A stretch of DNA of 11,510 nucleotides, from contig JAJZAS010000025.1 in NCBI GenBank assembly GCA_021799325.1, positions 1 through 11,510 of the forward strand. Direction: 5' to 3'. Of this stretch, positions 5,761-11,510 are shown piece after piece (position 1 is the stretch's first letter; each line of letters begins with the position of its first letter). A program made the position numbers and the translations under genes. This stretch comes from Bacillota bacterium. Its GTDB lineage: Bacteria; Bacillota; Bacilli; Alicyclobacillales; SLC66. Below the pieces are notes generated by a model, which was not told the DNA's origin, made no database searches, and saw nothing but the letters and a program-made list of their open reading frames with translations.

Positions 5761-6783
5761 ATGTCCAAATTGAGAATCGCAGTGATCGGTTGCGGCTCTA
5801 TCGCGAAACATCGGCATATCCCCGAATACGCGGCAAATCCAGAAGTGGAACTGGTCGCTTTTTGCGACATCGTACCGGAAAGAGCCGAATTTTTCGCAAA
5901 ACAATACCATGCGACAGCGTACGACCATTATGAAGAGCTATTGGCAAAGGAAAAGCTGGATGCGGTCAGTGTCTGCTTACCGAATTATCTGCATGCCCCG
6001 GTTTCGATCAAAGCAGCAAAGTCAGGCGTTCACGTACTATGCGAAAAGCCGATGGCCACGACAGCAGAGGAAGCACGCGCCATGATTCAGGCAGCAGAAG
6101 ACCATCATGTATTCTTGATGATTGGCCACAATCAGCGTTTCATGCCTCCACATCAAAAGGCGAAAGAGATTTTGGCGCGTGGGTATTTGGGGAGAGTCAT
6201 CTCCTTTCGAACCGCATTTGGACACCCAGGTCCAGAATCGTGGAGTGTGGACGGAAAAAGCAGTTGGTTTTTCCGAAAAAGTGAAGCTGCAATGGGCGCT
6301 ATGGGGGATTTGGGCGTACATAAAGCGGACCTGATTCGTTACCTGTTAGAGGATGAAGTGGTGGAAGTCGGCGCCTTTGTGGAAACACTCGCCAAAAACG
6401 ACACAGATGTAGATGATAATGCCGTTTGCATCGTGAAAACCAAAAAAGGCATCATTGGGACACTCGCCGCCAGTTGGTCCTATCAAAAAGAGGATAACAG
6501 CACCGTACTCTACTGTGAGCATGGTGTAATGAAACTCGTTGAAGATCCGATCAACCAAGTGATCGTTCAGCTTCATGATGGATCAGTGGAAAACTATCAC
6601 GTGGGAGCAGTGGCGACCAACGAAAAACAAGTGACAAGCGGCGTGATCAATGCGTTCATCCACTCTATACAAACTGGCACCAAACCCTCCATATCAGGCG
6701 AAGAGGGACTGCGCTCACTGAACGTGGTACTCGCGATGATAGAATCATCAAAGAAAAAAACATTCATCACCGTTCAAGAATAA
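5761..6783 (+). CDS. Gfo/Idh/MocA family NAD(P)-dependent sugar dehydrogenase
   Basis: This 340-residue oxidoreductase starts with a Rossmann domain: strand IAVIGCGSIAKHRHIP (6-21), acidic D36 after the second strand (FCDI), and the family signature EKPMA (95-99). The C-terminal alpha/beta domain begins near 125. The expected catalytic residues are present: K96 (EKP) and the pair D183/H187 in GDLGVHKAD (182-190). Members oxidise or reduce sugar hydroxyls with a tightly bound nicotinamide cofactor. Examples are inositol dehydrogenase, glucose-fructose oxidoreductase and the ThuB and YcjS proteins, which handle 3-keto glycosides. Which hydroxyl and which sugar are unknown here. A strong ribosome binding site, AAAAGGAGGG (5744-5753), lies 7 nt before the ATG. 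It is the last gene of the operon; a terminator follows 11 nt after the stop. Confidence 0.92.
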   Translation: MSKLRIAVIGCGSIAKHRHIPEYAANPEVELVAFCDIVPERAEFFAKQYHATAYDHYEELLAKEKLDAVSVCLPNYLHAPVSIKAAKSGVHVLCEKPMATTAEEARAMIQAAEDHHVFLMIGHNQRFMPPHQKAKEILARGYLGRVISFRTAFGHPGPESWSVDGKSSWFFRKSEAAMGAMGDLGVHKADLIRYLLEDEVVEVGAFVETLAKNDTDVDDNAVCIVKTKKGIIGTLAASWSYQKEDNSTVLYCEHGVMKLVEDPINQVIVQLHDGSVENYHVGAVATNEKQVTSGVINAFIHSIQTGTKPSISGEEGLRSLNVVLAMIESSKKKTFITVQE

Positions 6784-6794
6784 GGGAACTTAAA

Positions 6795-6823
6795 GGCTGT
6801 CCCACTAAAAAGGGCAGCCTTTT
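6795..6823. terminator. Shared terminator between converging operons
   Basis: GGCTGTCCC (6795-6803) pairs with GGGCAGCC (6812-6819), leaving one T bulged, around an A-rich loop, with TTTT at 6820-6823 on the plus strand. On the minus strand the same stem is followed by TTTAA (6794-6790). It should end the sugar operon efficiently and the pyruvate dehydrogenase operon less strongly. It occupies most of the 46-nt gap between the two genes. Confidence 0.85.
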
Positions 6824-6829
6824 CCATGC

Positions 6830-8239
6830 TCATTTTTTCAACATATGAATAGGGGTTCCAAGTGCCGCTTCTGCCGTTTCCATCACCATTTCCGGCAAGG
6901 TAGGATGCGCATGGATCGTCAACGCCATATCTTCGAGTGTTGCATTCATCTCAATGGCAAGCGCCAGTTCTGCAATCAGGTTAGAGGCTTCCGCCCCCAC
7001 CACCTGCGCCCCTACGAGTACGCCGCTTTCCTCATCAGCGATGAGTTTGACAAATCCATTCGCCGCATTCATCGATACAGCCCTTCCATTCGCGCCATAG
7101 GCAAAACGCCCGGTTTTCACTTTTTCATAAACTTTGCCCGCTTCGTCTTCGTTCAGTCCCACCACCGCGACCTCTGGGTCTGCAAATACCACAGCGGGAA
7201 TACACGCATAGTCCACGGCGCTGTGCATCCCTGCTGCCGCTTCCGCCGCCACCTTGCCTTCATAAGACGCTTTATGTGCGAGCGCTGGTCCCGCCACGAT
7301 ATCCCCGATGGCAAAAATGTTGGCTACACTAGTTCTGCCCTGATGATCGACGGGAATGAGACCTTTTCCATCGAGGGTGATGCCTGCCGCGTCAAGCCCT
7401 AACTCATCCGTATTCGGTCTTCTTCCGATGGTCACGAGCACATAATCGGCACTCACCGCGTGCTCCTCGCCGTTCACTTCGTACGTCAGCCGAACCTCAT
7501 CTGCCGATTCCACCGCAGACTTTGCCAGCGCGCCTGTCACCACTTCCACCTGCCATTCTTTCAGACTGCGACCAATCAACCTTGTGATGCTCGGATCAAA
7601 TGCGGGAAGGATGGAAGGCGTCCCTTCCAAAATGGTCACCTTTGCGCCAAATTTCGCATAAGCTTGCCCCAGTTCAATGCCAATATAGCCTCCCCCCACA
7701 ATCGCGAGCCGTTTTGGCACCTCACCTAACGCCAACACTTCAGTCGAGGTCAAGACGCGCTTTCCAAAGGGTAGTGAAGCTAATTCCACAGGGCGCGAAC
7801 CGGTCGCAATGATGCAATGAGTAAAATGGTAATTGTGCGCCTCTGTGTCCGTCATGACCCTCACTTCTTGTGGGCCGACAAAAAAAGCCTCTCCCTTAAC
7901 GACTCTCACCTTATTGCCTTTTAGGAGCATGTCCACTCCCTGCGTCATTTTCGTGACCACACTGTCTTTCCATTCCTGTACTTTGCGAAAATCAAGGGTG
8001 ACCACATGATCAATCCCCGGCACGTTGCCGTTTTTCCCTTTCGCATAGTCTTCCGCTGCCGTGATCAATGCTTTGGAGGGAATGCAGCCGCGATTCAGGC
8101 AAACGCCGCCAATGTCTTCTATTTCGATCAACATCACCTGAAGTCCTAGCTGCGCCGCCCGGATTGCCGCTACATATCCCCCAGGCCCACCGCCAATCAC
8201 GACCATTTGCACTTCTTCTGTCAACTCGCCCACTACCAA
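6830..8239 (-). CDS. lpdA: Dihydrolipoyl dehydrogenase (E3) of the pyruvate dehydrogenase complex
   Basis: This 469-residue flavoprotein re-oxidises the dihydrolipoyl groups of E2 and passes electrons to NAD+. It shows FAD-binding VVIGGGPGGY (13-22), the redox disulfide GGVCLNRGCIPSKA (C47 and C52), ATGSRP (145-150), the NAD-binding VGGGYIGIE (181-189) and the second FAD motif ending FAIGDIV. The C-terminal dimer interface HAHPTLPE carries the catalytic dyad H445/E450. Length is normal for the family. The start is TTG at 8239: GGAGGTG, which overlaps the last codons and stop of pdhC, is placed 7 nt before it, and only 4 nt separate the two genes. As the last gene of pdhABCD it may also serve other lipoyl complexes. 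It ends facing the sugar operon, 46 nt from the dehydrogenase stop. Confidence 0.97.
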   Translation of the reverse strand: MVVGELTEEVQMVVIGGGPGGYVAAIRAAQLGLQVMLIEIEDIGGVCLNRGCIPSKALITAAEDYAKGKNGNVPGIDHVVTLDFRKVQEWKDSVVTKMTQGVDMLLKGNKVRVVKGEAFFVGPQEVRVMTDTEAHNYHFTHCIIATGSRPVELASLPFGKRVLTSTEVLALGEVPKRLAIVGGGYIGIELGQAYAKFGAKVTILEGTPSILPAFDPSITRLIGRSLKEWQVEVVTGALAKSAVESADEVRLTYEVNGEEHAVSADYVLVTIGRRPNTDELGLDAAGITLDGKGLIPVDHQGRTSVANIFAIGDIVAGPALAHKASYEGKVAAEAAAGMHSAVDYACIPAVVFADPEVAVVGLNEDEAGKVYEKVKTGRFAYGANGRAVSMNAANGFVKLIADEESGVLVGAQVVGAEASNLIAELALAIEMNATLEDMALTIHAHPTLPEMVMETAEAALGTPIHMLKK

Positions 8240-8243
8240 GCGA

Positions 8244-9581
8244 TCACACCTCCATCAACATGCGCTTAGGCTCTGCCAGCACGGCCTTGATTTCATTTAA
8301 GGCCAGTTGCGCCATCGCGCCATCCACCACCCGATGATCAAAACTGAGTGAGAGCGCCATCATGTGCGCATCGACAATCTCACCGTCTTTTCGTAACAGT
8401 GTCTCGCGAATTCGTCCGACTCCTAGTATTGCCACTTCAGGATAGTTGAGAATAGGGGGGAAAAACAAGCCTTTTGCCGACCCAATATTCGAGATTGACG
8501 CCGTGCTCCCTCGCATCTCTTCGAGTTTGATTTTTCCCGTGCGCGCTTTTGCCGAAAGAGCCGTGATTTGCTCTGCGAGTTCCCACATGCTCATGTGGTT
8601 GGCATGGTGAAGCACGGGAACCAGCAGGCCTCTGTCCGTATCTGTGGCGATGCCGATGTGATATTCTTTTTTCAATTTGATCTGCCCGTTTTCTTCGTCG
8701 AGTTCCGCATTCAGGTAGGGGTATTTTTTCAAGGCTGCAATCAACGCCTTTACGATAAAAGGTAAAAACGTTAGTTTCACGTCTCTTGCTGCCGCGACCT
8801 GTTTCATTTCATTTCGGAACGATACTAGTTCGGTCACATCGACTTCATCCATCATCGTCACATGAGGCGCGCTGAATTTGGATTTGACCATTGCTTGCAT
8901 GATTGATCTTCTTATGCTGGAAAGGGGCACGATTTCTTCTTGTGCAGTATCAAAAACCAGCTTCGTGACTGCTTCTTTTGCTGGCAACTCGACGTTTTCT
9001 GATTTACTGATGGCAGGGTTGTCCCTGTCTTGATTCGCTAAATGGGCGAACACGTCTTCTCTGGTGATTTTCCCATGCTCACCAGTCCCTTTTACCTCCT
9101 CAATCGCGATGCCATTTTCCCTTGCCAGTCTGCGCACGGAGGGAATGGCCAACACCCTTTCAGGCGTTGCTGCGATGTCTGGTGTGGCAACGGCGCTTTG
9201 ATTCGTGTGGCCTGCAGGCGATGTCCTTGTCCCGCTAACCTCTATAGCCTCAGCTTGTTTCACCTCGTGCACCGTGGTGGCAAATCCCGCATCTTCTAGT
9301 GGCGTTTTCGGCACTTCTTCATTAGCATCGCTTGTTACCGCATCCGTTTCAAAGCTGACAAACGGCTCGCCCACCGAAGCAACGGCCCCTTCAGAAAAAA
9401 ACAATTGAACGACCTTGCCTTCGACAGGACTTGGAATCTCTACGACCGCTTTATCGTTTTCCACCTCAGCTAGGGGCTCATCTTCGCGGACATAATCACC
9501 TTCATGAACGATCCATTTGGCCACTTTGCCTTCGTGAATCCCCTCCCCGAGTTCCGGAAACGCAAACTGAAAAACCCCCAT
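8244..9581 (-). CDS. pdhC: Dihydrolipoyl acetyltransferase (E2) of the pyruvate dehydrogenase complex
   Basis: This 445-residue core subunit has one lipoyl domain (about 3-77), whose modified lysine is K44 in EVENDKAVVEIP. A flexible linker follows (about 80-140), then a peripheral-subunit-binding domain (about 143-180, IPSVRRLARENG...GKITREDV), a second linker, and the catalytic domain from about 215. The active site is FDHRVVDG with H416 and D420. It transfers the acetyl group from E1 to CoA through the swinging lipoyl arm. The opening (FPELGEGIHEGKVAKW, then NDKAVVEIPSPVEGKV) closely follows the Bacillus PdhC pattern, favouring the pyruvate complex over branched-chain keto acid or acetoin complexes, though sequence cannot settle this fully. 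The linkers are poor in the Ala-Pro repeats seen in many E2 proteins. GAGGT lies upstream of the ATG; the gap from pdhB is 20 nt. Confidence 0.95.
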   Translation of the reverse strand: MGVFQFAFPELGEGIHEGKVAKWIVHEGDYVREDEPLAEVENDKAVVEIPSPVEGKVVQLFFSEGAVASVGEPFVSFETDAVTSDANEEVPKTPLEDAGFATTVHEVKQAEAIEVSGTRTSPAGHTNQSAVATPDIAATPERVLAIPSVRRLARENGIAIEEVKGTGEHGKITREDVFAHLANQDRDNPAISKSENVELPAKEAVTKLVFDTAQEEIVPLSSIRRSIMQAMVKSKFSAPHVTMMDEVDVTELVSFRNEMKQVAAARDVKLTFLPFIVKALIAALKKYPYLNAELDEENGQIKLKKEYHIGIATDTDRGLLVPVLHHANHMSMWELAEQITALSAKARTGKIKLEEMRGSTASISNIGSAKGLFFPPILNYPEVAILGVGRIRETLLRKDGEIVDAHMMALSLSFDHRVVDGAMAQLALNEIKAVLAEPKRMLMEV

Positions 9582-9601
9582 GTCCTAACCTCTTTTCCTT
9601 A

Positions 9602-10582
9602 TCAAGCCTGCATGGCCTGACTGATTTGCTCCAAGACAAGTTGTTCAGTGGGCAACCATTCTTTTTCAAATAACGTAAAGGGATACACAGTATCAGGCGG
9701 CGTCACCCGCAAGACAGGTCCCTCCAGGTCATAGAGGGCTTCTTCATTGATTCTTGCGATCACCTCTGCCGCTACTCCGGCGCTCCGCTGCGCCTCCTGC
9801 AATACCAACGCGCGGTGGGTTTTCCGAATGGAGGTGACGATCGTTTCCATGTCGAGCGGACTAATCGTGCGAAGGTCGATGACCTCCACGGACAATCCTT
9901 GTTCATTTTCTGCCATTTCCGCTGATGTAAGCGCTGTTCTCACCATGGCGCCGTAACTGATGAGCGTCAGGTCCTTGCCTTCCCTTACCACCTTTGCTTC
10001 GCCAAGTGGCAATGTGTAAAATTCCTCTGGCACTTCTTCCCGAAATGAGCGGTATAATTTCATGTGTTCAAGGAATAGTACGGGGTCTTCATCAAAAATC
10101 GCCGACAAGAGTAAGCCTTTTGCTTCATAAGGAGAAGAGGGCACCACCACTTTGATACCGGGCGATTGTGCAAATAAACCTTCTAGGCTATCCGCATGGA
10201 GTTCGGGAGTTTTTACTCCTCCACCAAAAGGTGCGCGATACACGATCGGGCAATGAAACCTGCCTCCCGTGCGAAACCGCATGCGTGCCGCCTGCCCAAT
10301 GATTTCGTCCATGGCCTCAAAGACAAATCCGAAAAATTGGATCTCCGCCACCGGCAAAAAGCCTTGAATGGAAAGCCCTGTAGCAAGTCCTGCAATCGAA
10401 GATTCTGCAAGCGGCGTATCGAATACCCGTTCTTCGCCAAATCGTTGCAAAAGCCCGTCTGTCGCGCGAAACACGCCGCCGCTCACTCCCACATCTTCGC
10501 CAAAGACCAGGACGCGCTCATCCTTTTCCAGCGCCTGAGATAGTGCACTGCGAATCGCTTCGATCATCGTCAACTGAGCCAT
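9602..10582 (-). CDS. pdhB: Pyruvate dehydrogenase E1 component, beta subunit
   Basis: This 326-residue subunit pairs with PdhA to form the thiamine-diphosphate-dependent E1 that decarboxylates pyruvate and acetylates the lipoyl group of E2. Recognisable stretches are VLVFGEDVGVSGGVFRAT (24-41), VFDTPLAES with the cofactor-activating E60, and GGVKTPELHADSLEG with the catalytic-region H129. The C-terminal transketolase-like domain follows, with VEVIDLRTISPLD and VLQEAQRSAG. Identity to the Bacillus PdhB pattern is high by eye. ATG 10582 is preferred over the in-frame GTG at 10585: the TGATG arrangement overlaps the pdhA stop by one base, and GGGGGTG sits just upstream, indicating translational coupling. 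pdhC begins 20 nt downstream. No internal promoter was recognised. Confidence 0.95.
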   Translation of the reverse strand: MAQLTMIEAIRSALSQALEKDERVLVFGEDVGVSGGVFRATDGLLQRFGEERVFDTPLAESSIAGLATGLSIQGFLPVAEIQFFGFVFEAMDEIIGQAARMRFRTGGRFHCPIVYRAPFGGGVKTPELHADSLEGLFAQSPGIKVVVPSSPYEAKGLLLSAIFDEDPVLFLEHMKLYRSFREEVPEEFYTLPLGEAKVVREGKDLTLISYGAMVRTALTSAEMAENEQGLSVEVIDLRTISPLDMETIVTSIRKTHRALVLQEAQRSAGVAAEVIARINEEALYDLEGPVLRVTPPDTVYPFTLFEKEWLPTEQLVLEQISQAMQA

Positions 10583-11510
10583 CACTTCACCCCCGAATCA
10601 GCGTTAAGCCCTGACCCTGCCACTTGCTGCGCAAGTTCCCTCGGCATCTTCCCATACATGTGACTAGCGAGAGACTCAAGCGTCATCGCTGGATACTGCT
10701 TGGCCTGATCGAGTGCCGCCTGCACTTCCTCTTTTGCTTTTGCCTCCACCCTCTGTTCCGCTTCTTCCGTCCACAACCCTTTTTTTTGCAGGAATTTACG
10801 AAAACGCACCAGCGGATCCTTGGCTCTCCAGTCCTGCTCCAGTTCTTTCGTGCGATAGCGGCCTGGATCATCGCCGCTCATCGTATGCGGTCCATAGCGA
10901 AAAGTCAGTGCCTCAATCAAGGTGGGGCCATCCCCTGCTTTTGCTTTTTGCATCGCCTCCTGCACCGCTTTATAGACAGCAAGCACATCCATGCCGTCCA
11001 CCCTTTTTCCTTCGATTCCTGCTGCTTCTGCTTTCTTTGCCAGTTCTTTTACTGCCGTCTGCTTCTCGACCGGAACAGAGATGGCAAATTGGTTGTTCTG
11101 GATCATCAAAATGAGCGGTAAGCGGTACACACCGGCCACATTCATCCCCTCATAAAAATCGCCCTGAGAGGTCCCTCCATCGCCTATATAGGCAAGTACC
11201 ACCCTTTTTTCCTTTCTCAGCTTAAACGCCATGGCCACCCCTGCCGCTTGTACGACCTGCGCACCAATGATAATTTGAGGGGGGAGCGTATGGACACCTT
11301 CTGGAATCTGGTTGCCATGCTGATGCCCGAGCGAATAGAGGAATGCTTGATAAAGTGGCCATCCATGCCATACGGCCTGAGGCACATCCCGGTAACTGGG
11401 TAAGATAAAATCATCTGGTGAGAGCGCCGCCTCACTTCCAATCATGGCGGCCTCTTGTCCGGAAACGGGAGCGTAAAAGCCAAGCTTCCCCTGACGCGTC
11501 CATTTGATAG
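10582..11510 (-). CDS. pdhA: Pyruvate dehydrogenase E1 component, alpha subunit (5' end outside window)
   Basis: 308 residues are visible, and the frame is open through the right edge, so the start lies outside. The first visible residues, IKWTRQGKLGFYAPVSGQEA, continue in frame upstream of the internal ATG at 11445. They match the conserved RQG...GFYAP..GQEA region of E1-alpha, so that ATG is not the start. The thiamine diphosphate motif is present: IGDGGTSQGDFYEG (108-121 of the visible part) with the closing NN at 138-139. Substrate-region residues follow, including YGPHTMSGDDPGRYRT (205-220), whose RYR lies in the loop equivalent to the phosphorylation site of eukaryotic E1. FILPSYRDV (34-42) is also typical. 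It binds the cofactor and pairs with PdhB. Only roughly 50-60 N-terminal residues and the operon promoter are missing. Confidence 0.95.
   Translation of the reverse strand, partial: IKWTRQGKLGFYAPVSGQEAAMIGSEAALSPDDFILPSYRDVPQAVWHGWPLYQAFLYSLGHQHGNQIPEGVHTLPPQIIIGAQVVQAAGVAMAFKLRKEKRVVLAYIGDGGTSQGDFYEGMNVAGVYRLPLILMIQNNQFAISVPVEKQTAVKELAKKAEAAGIEGKRVDGMDVLAVYKAVQEAMQKAKAGDGPTLIEALTFRYGPHTMSGDDPGRYRTKELEQDWRAKDPLVRFRKFLQKKGLWTEEAEQRVEAKAKEEVQAALDQAKQYPAMTLESLASHMYGKMPRELAQQVAGSGLNADSGVK

Noticed and set aside
6845..11121. Several plus-strand open frames of 65 to 185 codons across the pdh region.
   Set aside because: Each lies antisense to lpdA, pdhC, pdhB or pdhA, whose frames show full catalytic motifs; the antisense products are rich in Arg, His, Cys and Pro and lack initiation signals.
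10582..11445. pdhA beginning at the internal ATG at 11445 as a complete 287-residue gene.
   Set aside because: The frame stays open to the window edge and the upstream residues match conserved E1-alpha sequence, so the gene is 5'-truncated by the window, not short.
1..11510. CRISPR arrays, insertion sequences, phage genes, tRNA or rRNA genes.
   Set aside because: No repeated spacer pattern, transposase-like protein, terminal inverted repeat pair or structural RNA gene was seen; every interval over 300 bases apart from the thrS leader/promoter region (53-532) is occupied by a recognised gene.

Overview
The window looks like chromosomal DNA of a low-to-mid-GC Firmicute (class Bacilli, possibly near Alicyclobacillaceae; the genus is inference). 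The clues are a T-box leader in front of thrS, a textbook sigma-A promoter, a perfect catabolite-responsive element, Bacillus-like pyruvate dehydrogenase subunits, strong AGGAGG-type ribosome binding sites and some TTG starts.

Layout. (1) Positions 1-52, minus strand: the first 17 codons of threonyl-tRNA synthetase (thrS), which runs off the left edge. Its roughly 315-nt leader (about 53-368) is a T-box riboswitch with a short Stem I, a probable ACC specifier, the conserved T-box sequence and an intrinsic terminator. A consensus promoter (TTGACA-17-TATAAT) lies at 375-403. (2) Positions 438-6783, plus strand: a carbohydrate uptake and modification operon read away from thrS. Its genes are a LacI-family regulator, an extracellular sugar-binding protein, two ABC permeases, a TIM-barrel sugar isomerase/epimerase-type protein and a Gfo/Idh/MocA dehydrogenase. 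A cre box perfectly matching TGWAANCGNTNWCA lies between its probable promoter and the regulator gene. A hairpin plus T-tract separates the binding-protein gene from the permease genes. (3) Positions 6795-6823: a terminator shared by the converging operons. (4) Positions 6830-11510, minus strand: a pyruvate dehydrogenase operon, pdhA (5' end outside the window), pdhB, pdhC and lpdA/pdhD, tightly packed and probably translationally coupled.

How the parts work together. The sugar operon has an importer but no ATPase, glycosidase, phosphorylase or kinase. The imported compound is probably a disaccharide or glycoside, since the binding protein resembles the trehalose/maltose/sucrose type. The only catabolic enzymes are an NAD(P)-type sugar dehydrogenase and a metal-dependent TIM-barrel enzyme. 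That combination suggests oxidation of a sugar ring (for example to a 3-keto glycoside) followed by epimerisation, isomerisation or eliminative cleavage, analogous to the Thu, Ycj and C-glycoside deglycosylation systems. This is the least conventional system in the window; its substrate is unknown. The PDH operon and thrS are housekeeping functions.

The apparent reading frame upstream of the lacI start (323-532) and the one over 37-312 are judged non-coding, because they lie on the divergent promoter region and the T-box leader.
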